This document shows positions 1 through 4,263 of a stretch of 8,493 bases of DNA, in pieces; the stretch's first letter is position 1; each line of letters opens with the position of its first letter. Source of the DNA: CAZUHK01 sp964620345 (GTDB lineage Bacteria > Planctomycetota > Phycisphaerae > Phycisphaerales > Zrk34); NCBI GenBank assembly GCA_964620345.1, contig CAZUHK010000143.1, forward strand, positions 1-8,493, read 5' to 3'. The notes under the pieces were generated by a model. It was not told where the DNA came from. It did not search any database and worked only from the letters and a program-made list of their open reading frames with translations. A program made the position numbers and the translations under genes.

Positions 1-21
1 GGTTTCATCTTTCGTGGTTCC

Positions 22-69
22 CGACACCGCCCCGCGGGGTGTCGCCTTGTTGCGCGGCCGGTCCGCGCA
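22..69. other. two tandem GC-rich hairpins
   Basis: Two perfect inverted repeats lie back to back. CGACACC (22-28) pairs with GGTGTCG (38-44), and TGCGCGG (51-57) pairs with CCGCGCA (63-69) around a 5-base loop. A run of six T (88-93) follows about 18 bases after the second stem, which is too far for a textbook intrinsic terminator. They may mark the end of a plus-strand gene left of the window or form part of a minus-strand leader. Pairing is certain as sequence; function is unknown. Confidence 0.4.
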
Positions 70-120
70 GTTGCGTGGGGTTGCTGGTTTTTTCTTTCGC
101 CGGCGTCTCCTGGTAAAAGT

Positions 121-208
121 CCCGGGCGGCGGGGTGCGGCCGGCACCACAAGCCGCCCCTTCTCGGGCGCCGGAGGGCGAGTCCGACTCAAGCGGCTCGC
201 CGCCCGGG
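121..208. repeat. 11-bp long-range inverted repeat enclosing smaller hairpins
   Basis: CCCGGGCGGCG at 121-131 is perfectly complementary to CGCCGCCCGGG at 198-208, closing a 66-base interior. Inside, GCGGC (136-140) can pair with GCCGC (152-156), so the block could fold as a branched RNA on either strand. I compared it by eye with cobalamin riboswitch and RNase P signatures and found no match. High GC raises the chance of accidental pairing, but an 11-bp perfect stem is above ordinary background. It lies in a stretch with no convincing coding frame. Confidence 0.4.
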
Positions 209-210
209 CA

Positions 211-248
211 TTGGCGGTCGCCTCGGCGCGAATGAGAATTAGTCTCAT
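211..248 (+). promoter_or_regulatory. candidate sigma70-like promoter overlapped by a Fur-like palindrome
   Basis: TTGGCG (211-216) and GAGAAT (234-239) are 17 bases apart, each matching 4 of 6 positions of the -35 and -10 consensus. The -10 is covered by TGAGAAT-T-AGTCTCA (233-247), a 7-1-7 palindrome that matches 12 of 14 fixed positions of the Fur consensus TGATAATNATTATCA; the perfect core is ATGAGA/TCTCAT (232-237 and 243-248). An operator across a -10 box is the classical arrangement for repression. The nearest plus-strand gene starts at 790, so the target could be the betaine operon through a long leader, a small RNA, or a divergent gene left of the window. Other Fur-family or unrelated dyad-binding regulators are equally possible. 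Confidence 0.35.
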
Positions 249-631
249 CACCGAGCCGACAGGGGGCGAGTGTAACGTCTCCGCCCGGGCTGTCAATAGC
301 GAACGCTTCGCAATTGCATTTAATTTTTCGCGGCTGGCCGATGCACGGGATGCACCGGTCGGGTCACTGCGGGGCGGCCCGTCTGCCGTGGGCCGCGGCA
401 AATCGTTGGAATCATCGCTCCCAAAGCTCGGGAAGATCGTGTATACTGATGGATCGGTTGTGATGCCCGGCAAGGGCAATCGCACACCCACGCAGGTTTG
501 GATGCACCTCATCCGCCGGCCGGCACGACGCGGCGTCACCCGGCCATCCGCGTTCGCGTGGGCAACGAGAATGTGCATCGTCGTGAGCGTTTTGCGACGG
601 GGCACATTGAACAATTGAATCAGCACGACTG
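249..631. other. non-coding stretch upstream of the betaine operon
   Basis: I see no convincing gene here. Open frames on both strands are rich in Arg, Pro and Ala, lack recognisable motifs and have no good ribosome binding site. Local signals are a small hairpin (GCGAA 299-303 with TTCGC 307-311) followed by an AT-rich stretch ending in five T (324-328), which is a poor terminator candidate. A TATACT at 442-447 could be a -10 box, but it has no acceptable -35 at 16-18 bases. Either could belong to transcription of the operon at 790. Confidence 0.4.
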
Positions 632-725
632 TCGCCGAAGCGCTTCTCCGAAGCCGGCGAGGCGTCCTTGAGACCCGTTGCCCGCTGCGCCCGGCCGCGG
701 ATCGCTTGGGCGCCGCGACGCCTCG
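632..725 (+). promoter_or_regulatory. strongly self-complementary leader upstream of the betaine operon
   Basis: Two structures share bases. The first is a bulged hairpin: TCGCCG (632-637) with CGGCGA (655-660), and inside it GCTTC (642-646) with GAAGC (650-654) around a 3-base loop, leaving AAGC bulged. The second is CGAGGCGTC (658-666) paired perfectly with GACGCCTCG (717-725), enclosing GCGCCC (687-692) with GGGCGC (708-713). Bases 658-660 are used by both outer stems, and GAAGC occurs twice (637-641, 650-654) for one GCTTC, so alternative folds are possible. The block ends about 50 bases before the ribosome binding site at 776. A role in controlling the operon is inference; it matches no riboswitch class I recognise. 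Confidence 0.35.
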
Positions 726-775
726 GGCTTCGGGCGCGCATGGCGGCATCGACGCGAACGACCACTACTACCTTT

Positions 776-781
776 GGGAGG
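776..781 (+). promoter_or_regulatory. ribosome binding site that fixes the TTG start of the glycine/sarcosine methyltransferase
   Basis: GGGAGG at 776-781 is followed after 8 bases by an in-frame TTG at 790. No in-frame ATG or GTG near this position has comparable spacing. The protein read from this TTG begins as the family does, with a short polar tail and then the conserved YGDDPTCVRDSDKY block. The longer upstream reading (from 706) adds residues unlike the family. Confidence 0.7.
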
Positions 782-789
782 TAAACGTT

Positions 790-1668
790 TTGACTGACGG
801 ACAAAAATCTTCACTGCTGAAGTATCACGAACAGGACTACGGCGACGACCCGACGTGCGTGCGTGATTCGGACAAGTACGCCGACGAGTACGTGCGCGGC
901 TTCGTCGAGAAATGGGACGAGCTGATCGACTGGGAGCAACGTGCGGCCTCTGAGGGCTCGTTCTTCATCGAGAAGCTTCGCGAGCACGGTGTGCAGCGCG
1001 TGCTCGATGTCGCCACGGGCACGGGGTTCCACTCGGTGCGTCTGATCGAGGCGGGGTTCGACGTGGTGAGCACCGATGGCAGCCCGCACATGCTGTCCAA
1101 GGCGTTTGAGAACGCGCGGCGCCGCGGCCACGTGTTGCGGACGATCCACGCCGACTGGCGCTGGCTCAACCGCGATGTGCTGGGCCGATTCGACGCGGTC
1201 ATCTGTCTGGGCAACTCGTTCACGCACCTGTTCCACGAGCGAGACCGCCGCAAGACGCTCGCGGAGTTCTACGCGGCGCTGGTTCACAACGGCATCCTGG
1301 TCCTCGACCAGCGCAACTACGATGCGATGCTCGACCAGGGGTTCAGCACCAAGCACAAATACTACTACTGCGGCGACAAGGTGACGGCCGAACCCGAGCA
1401 CATCGACCAAGGGCTGGCGCGGTTCTGCTACCGCTTCCCCGATGCCTCGGAGTTTCACCTGAACATGTTCCCGCTGCGCCGCAACTACACGCGGAAGCTG
1501 ATGCGTCAGGTGGGCTTTCAGAAGATCGACACGTTCGGCGACTTCCAGGAGACCTACCACGAGGCCGACCCGGACTTCTTCGTCCACGTCGCCGAAAAGT
1601 GCTACGACTCGATGGAGTCGACCGAGCAGTACGAAGCCACCGAAGCAGACACAGGAGTCCCAGCGTGA
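790..1668 (+). CDS. gsmt: glycine/sarcosine N-methyltransferase (GSMT)
   Basis: This cytoplasmic enzyme uses S-adenosylmethionine to methylate glycine to sarcosine and then to N,N-dimethylglycine, the first two steps of glycine betaine synthesis from glycine. The 292-residue product matches remembered GSMT sequences of halophiles (Ectothiorhodospira/Halorhodospira type) along its length: the YGDDPTCVRDSDKY block near residue 17, methyltransferase motif I VLDVATGTGFHS at 71-82, HADWRWLNRD around 120-129, ICLGNSFTHLF at 138-148, and NMFPLRRNYTRKLMRQVGF around 225-243. The family is about 265-280 residues. The extra length is an acidic C-terminal tail (about 272-292) with no recognised motif. 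The start is TTG, with a strong ribosome binding site 8 bases upstream. The stop overlaps the next gene by 4 bases, so the two are co-translated. Identification is firm; substrate range is taken from the family. Confidence 0.93.
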   Translation: MTDGQKSSLLKYHEQDYGDDPTCVRDSDKYADEYVRGFVEKWDELIDWEQRAASEGSFFIEKLREHGVQRVLDVATGTGFHSVRLIEAGFDVVSTDGSPHMLSKAFENARRRGHVLRTIHADWRWLNRDVLGRFDAVICLGNSFTHLFHERDRRKTLAEFYAALVHNGILVLDQRNYDAMLDQGFSTKHKYYYCGDKVTAEPEHIDQGLARFCYRFPDASEFHLNMFPLRRNYTRKLMRQVGFQKIDTFGDFQETYHEADPDFFVHVAEKCYDSMESTEQYEATEADTGVPA

Positions 1669-2501
1669 CTGAGCGTTACGACACGACCACCCAGACCGCC
1701 CGCGAGTACTACAACTCCGACGACGCGGACACCTTTTACGCCGAGGTCTGGGGCGGCGAGGACATTCACGTCGGGCTGTATGCGTCCGACGACGAGCCGA
1801 TCCGCGATGCCAGCCGTCGCACGGTCGATCGCCTCATCGATCGGCTGGGCGAGATCGGCCCGGAGACGACGGTGCTGGACCTGGGCGCCGGCTACGGCGG
1901 CGCGGCGCGCCGCCTGGTCGAGCGGGCCGGCTGCCGCGTGATCTGCCTGAACCTCTCCGAGGCGGAGAACGAGCGCAACCGCAAGCTCAACCGCGAGGCC
2001 GGCGTGGACGATCGCATCGAGGTGCTCGATGGCTCGTTCGAAGATGTGCCGCTGGAGGATGCTTCGGTGGACGTCGTCTGGTCGCAGGACGCGATCCTGC
2101 ACTCGGGCGATCGCGAGCAGGTGCTCGGCGAGGTCGACCGCGTGCTCAAGCCCGGCGGGCGCTTCGTCTTTACCGATCCGATGAGGGCCGACGACTGCCC
2201 CGAGGGCGTGCTCGACCCGATCCTCGCGCGGATTCACCTGGATACGCTCGGCTCGCCGGGGTTCTACAAGGCGACCGCCCAGAGGTTGGGCTGGATCGAC
2301 CGCGGCTTCGAGCCGATGCCCGAGCAGCTCACCCGCCATTACACGCGCGTGCTGGAAACCACCGAGCAACAGGCCCCGCGGCTCAAGGGCAAGGTGTCCG
2401 ACGACTACCTGGAGCGCATGAAAAAAGGCCTGCGCCACTGGATCGAAGGCGGCCAGGCCGGCCACCTCGCGTGGGGCGTGTTCCGCTTCGATAAGCCCTG
2501 A
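1665..2501 (+). CDS. sdmt: sarcosine/dimethylglycine N-methyltransferase (SDMT)
   Basis: This enzyme catalyses the later S-adenosylmethionine-dependent methylations, sarcosine to dimethylglycine and then to glycine betaine, completing the pathway begun by the upstream gene. The 278-residue product, close to the family's usual 275-280, shows REYYNSDDADTFYAEVWGGEDIHVGLY spread over residues 13-39. Motif I VLDLGAGYGGAAR is at 70-82, the family hallmark WSQDAILHSGDRE at 139-151, EVDRVLKPGGRFVFTDPM at 156-173, and YLERMKKGLRHW around 248-259. I chose the GTG at 1665, which overlaps the upstream stop as GTGA and has an AGGAG six bases or so before it. A reading open back to 1599 lies inside the first gene and adds unrelated residues. 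The pair predicts that the host makes its own betaine as an osmolyte and needs ample methionine-cycle flux. Confidence 0.95.
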   Translation: MTERYDTTTQTAREYYNSDDADTFYAEVWGGEDIHVGLYASDDEPIRDASRRTVDRLIDRLGEIGPETTVLDLGAGYGGAARRLVERAGCRVICLNLSEAENERNRKLNREAGVDDRIEVLDGSFEDVPLEDASVDVVWSQDAILHSGDREQVLGEVDRVLKPGGRFVFTDPMRADDCPEGVLDPILARIHLDTLGSPGFYKATAQRLGWIDRGFEPMPEQLTRHYTRVLETTEQQAPRLKGKVSDDYLERMKKGLRHWIEGGQAGHLAWGVFRFDKP

Positions 2502-2530
2502 CTCGACATCCGACCATCAGCAAGCCCCCG

Positions 2531-2560
2531 GCGACCGGCGGCCGCACCACCGGCGGTCGC
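2531..2560 (+). terminator. hairpin after the betaine operon
   Basis: GCGACCG (2531-2537) pairs perfectly with CGGTCGC (2554-2560), and after one mismatch three more pairs can form inside. It begins 29 bases after the stop of the second methyltransferase. There is no T-run after it, so it may instead stabilise the 3' end of the messenger or be a chance GC stem. Confidence 0.35.
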
Positions 2561-2869
2561 TGACGCTGTTGGTCCCAACCGCTCGCGGGAATGCAGGCGC
2601 GCGAGAAAGCCGCGTCACGGTTTGACGTCTGGTGTGTCGAGGTCGGCCGCGTGGCGGACGGCCTTGCTTGATGCGTTGGGAGTCCGGGCAGTTTCGTTGC
2701 CGGGCATCGGTGGTGGTCTTGCGCGGCGGGTATTCATTCACCGCCACCTGAGATCGGCTGTAGAATGGCTGCTTGAATGGAAGGTGGAAACCTGAACCCG
2801 ACATGGGCTGCAAGGGGCACATCCCGCCGGCGAAGCGCGTGATTGTCAGCGATCTCAACGCCCGGCGCG
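2561..2869. other. intergenic remnant without a recognisable gene
   Basis: No frame on either strand shows a known motif, and the frames are interrupted. The minus-strand frame continuing from the transposase fragment stays open to 2517, but its residues become a low-information mix rich in Arg, Pro and Thr. A plus-strand frame from an ATG at 2803 is short and has no properly spaced ribosome binding site. The likely content is decayed mobile-element or flanking DNA. Confidence 0.35.
2737..2766 (+). promoter_or_regulatory. weak promoter candidate reading toward the nucleoside hydrolase
   Basis: TTCACC (2737-2742) and TAGAAT (2761-2766) are separated by 18 bases and match 4 and 5 of 6 consensus positions. 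A transcript from here would run antisense through the IS110 fragment and then through the inverted repeat and palindromic repeat before the hydrolase at 3192. The match is common enough by chance that I hold it loosely. Confidence 0.2.
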
Positions 2870-3023
2870 CCCCGGCCAGACCACGCACCCGTTCTTTTAG
2901 AGCTTCCTCCAGCGACCCGTAGCGGATGCCACGCACCGTGGATTGCTTGACCACCTGCCCCTGGCCATTCATCATGTAATAGCTCGACTGACGGTAATGT
3001 GCATCCAAGCCGACGAAGTTCAT
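2870..3023 (-). pseudogene. IS110-family transposase, 5' fragment
   Basis: Reading leftward from the ATG at 3021-3023, the first residues are MNFVGLDAHYRQSS followed by NGQGQVVKQSTVRG. This is the layout of the IS110-family RuvC-like DEDD domain: a hydrophobic strand ending in GLD with the first catalytic Asp, a His two residues later, and a second strand with the G-x-V turn. A good ribosome binding site (AAAGGAGG) lies just upstream on the minus strand. After about 50-65 residues the similarity stops, and none of the family's later landmarks (the rest of DEDD, or the C-terminal serine-bearing domain) can be found in any frame down to 2502. Intact family members are about 300-400 residues, so this is a truncated relic. 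The exact break point is uncertain. Confidence 0.6.
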
Positions 3024-3026
3024 GTG

Positions 3027-3080
3027 AGCCTCCTTTGTTGTATGGGACGTTGACGATCCCGAATCTACACAAAGGAGGCT
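3027..3080. repeat. 12-bp inverted repeat bearing a Shine-Dalgarno sequence on each strand
   Basis: AGCCTCCTTTGT (3027-3038) is perfectly complementary to ACAAAGGAGGCT (3069-3080). The 30-base interior contains a smaller stem (GGGA/TCCC at 3044-3047 and 3057-3060, CGT/ACG at 3048-3050 and 3053-3055). The minus-strand reading of the left arm is the ribosome binding site of the transposase fragment. The plus-strand reading of the right arm puts AAAGGAGG 8 bases before an ATG at 3087, which is in frame with the nucleoside hydrolase. Folding would hide the ribosome binding site in messages from either side. It probably marks the upstream end of the former IS element. Confidence 0.6.
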
Positions 3081-3088
3081 TACTTTAT

Positions 3089-3158
3089 GGCATCACACCT
3101 TGCCCTTCGGGACAAGGTGTGGCACCCGACAGACGCGACGCAATGCTGCAACCTGCTC
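3089..3158 (+). repeat. solo palindromic repeat unit (REP-like), related to the element at 8295-8442
   Basis: The unit has a 9-bp stem, CACACCTTG (3094-3102) with CAAGGTGTG (3113-3121), capped by CC-TTCG-GG, a very stable tetraloop type. Its 3' flank ends GCTGCAACCTGCTC. Bases 3089-3123 match 8378-8412 at 34 of 35 positions, while 3113-3158 match the reverse complement of 8297-8342 at 44 of 46. So it joins the hairpin of one half of the larger element to the flank of the other half, as expected after recombination between the two stems. It lacks the terminal TA. It lies directly next to the IS110 end and upstream of the hydrolase start. Confidence 0.8.
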
Positions 3159-3191
3159 GAATCCCCCGCAAACACCCGGCAACGAGCCACC

Positions 3192-4121
3192 ATGAAAATC
3201 TTTCTGGACACTGACATCGGAACCGACTCGGACGACGCGGTCTGCCTGGCCTATCTGCTGGCGCGGCCCGACTGCGAATTGCTGGGCATCACCACGCTCG
3301 GCCCCGATTCGACGATCCGCGCCGAGATCACCCGCGCGATCTGCGCCAAGCTTGGCCAGCCCGAAATCCCGGTCGCCGCCGGCTGCGACGCGCCCATATT
3401 GCCCAACCCTCACTGGTACGGCCACCGAGTCAATCAGCACATCGTTCTGGACGCCGCCCCGGAGGCGCGGCCGGCCTGTCCGGCCGAGGCGGTGGAGCTG
3501 ATGCGGTCGACCATCCGAGACCACCGCGGCGAAGTCGTTCTGCTCAGCGTCGGCCCCCTGAGCAACGTGGCGCTGCTGGCGTTGACCGACCCGGAATGCC
3601 TGACGATGCTCAAGGCCGCCTACAGCATGATCGGGCTGTTCCCCAACGACGTGGAGCATCCGCAAACCGAATGCAACACCATGCTCGACCCATCGGCCGC
3701 GCAGGCCGTGTTTTCACGCAATCTGCCCCGGCACACCGTCTTCGGCCTGAACGTGACCCGGGGCATGAAGCTGGACGACGAGCAGGTGAACACGATTTTC
3801 GCCGGCGACACGCTGAAGATCATCCGCGACTGCTGCGATGCCTGGATCGAGGCCAAACAATCGCCCGGCACCGGGTTGCACGATCCGTTCACCGCCGCCT
3901 GCATCTTCGACCCGGCCTTCTGCACCTATGAGCAGGGCCGCATCGGTGTGAAGCTCCTGGACCACGACCCCAAGCGGGGCAAGTTTTTCGACCGCGACAA
4001 GCTCAGCGGCTTCACCTACTTCGAGAAGGATTCGGATGGCCCCCACACGGTCGCGATGACCCGCGACGCCGACCGCTACAGCCGCCACCTCCACGAATCC
4101 ATGGCCCCGGCCCGCGGGTGA
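3192..4121 (+). CDS. nucleoside hydrolase (IUNH family)
   Basis: Members cleave the N-glycosidic bond of nucleosides to give base and ribose, in purine/pyrimidine salvage or catabolism; a few act on other ribosides. The 309-residue product opens with FLDTDIGTDSDDAVCLAYLL (residues 4-23), the calcium-binding Asp cluster that defines the family. It also has LLSVGPLSNVALLAL (117-131), the ECNTMLDPSAAQAVF segment (160-174), and LHDPFTAACIF (229-239), supplying the conserved His-Asp of the active site. All signature residues seem present and the length is typical. No signal peptide is seen, so it is cytoplasmic. I chose the ATG at 3192, which begins directly at the first core strand although its ribosome binding site is weak. 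An in-frame ATG at 3087 has a much better site but would add 35 residues encoded by repeat DNA. Substrate specificity cannot be read from sequence. Confidence 0.88.
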   Translation: MKIFLDTDIGTDSDDAVCLAYLLARPDCELLGITTLGPDSTIRAEITRAICAKLGQPEIPVAAGCDAPILPNPHWYGHRVNQHIVLDAAPEARPACPAEAVELMRSTIRDHRGEVVLLSVGPLSNVALLALTDPECLTMLKAAYSMIGLFPNDVEHPQTECNTMLDPSAAQAVFSRNLPRHTVFGLNVTRGMKLDDEQVNTIFAGDTLKIIRDCCDAWIEAKQSPGTGLHDPFTAACIFDPAFCTYEQGRIGVKLLDHDPKRGKFFDRDKLSGFTYFEKDSDGPHTVAMTRDADRYSRHLHESMAPARG

Positions 4122-4189
4122 GACTCGAACCGGTGCGGCGCAGCGGCATCCGGGCGCGAACGGTTCTCGACACATGCGCTTCACCGCGT

Positions 4190-4204
4190 CCCTCGGAGCG
4201 AGGG
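4190..4204. terminator. hairpin between convergent genes
   Basis: CCCTCG (4190-4195) pairs with CGAGGG (4199-4204) around a 3-base loop in the 142-base gap between two convergent stop codons. It could serve as a bidirectional 3'-end structure. No T-run flanks it on either side, so intrinsic termination is uncertain. Confidence 0.3.
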
Positions 4205-4263
4205 GGCGGGATGGAGCCGATCAAAGGCCCGGCGATCAACTCAGCCACGCGGCGCGTTTGGAC

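Noticed and set aside
1..8. possible minus-strand start ATGAAACC at the left edge
   Set aside because: Only a few bases of the putative gene are in the window, and the upstream ribosome binding site is weak, so it cannot be supported as a feature.
95..215. cobalamin riboswitch or RNase P RNA in the structured block
   Set aside because: Short resemblances exist (CCAGGAGAC on the minus strand, AAAAGTCC on the plus), but the required conserved blocks and their order are absent.
211..618. 135-residue open frame upstream of the betaine operon
   Set aside because: It has no family motif, no ribosome binding site and a composition typical of random GC-rich sequence, and it runs over regulatory-looking DNA.
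412..804. 130-residue open frame on the minus strand
   Set aside because: It has no motif, overlaps the ribosome binding site and start of the methyltransferase, and has an Arg/Ala-rich shadow composition.
2803..2911. short plus-strand frame starting MGCKGHIPPAKR
   Set aside because: It has no properly spaced ribosome binding site, no known motif, and overlaps the transposase fragment antisense.
4115..4150. tRNA-like T-loop (GGTTCGAGTC on the minus strand)
   Set aside because: The flanking 5-base arms are not complementary, and no acceptor or anticodon arm can be built. It overlaps the end of the nucleoside hydrolase gene.
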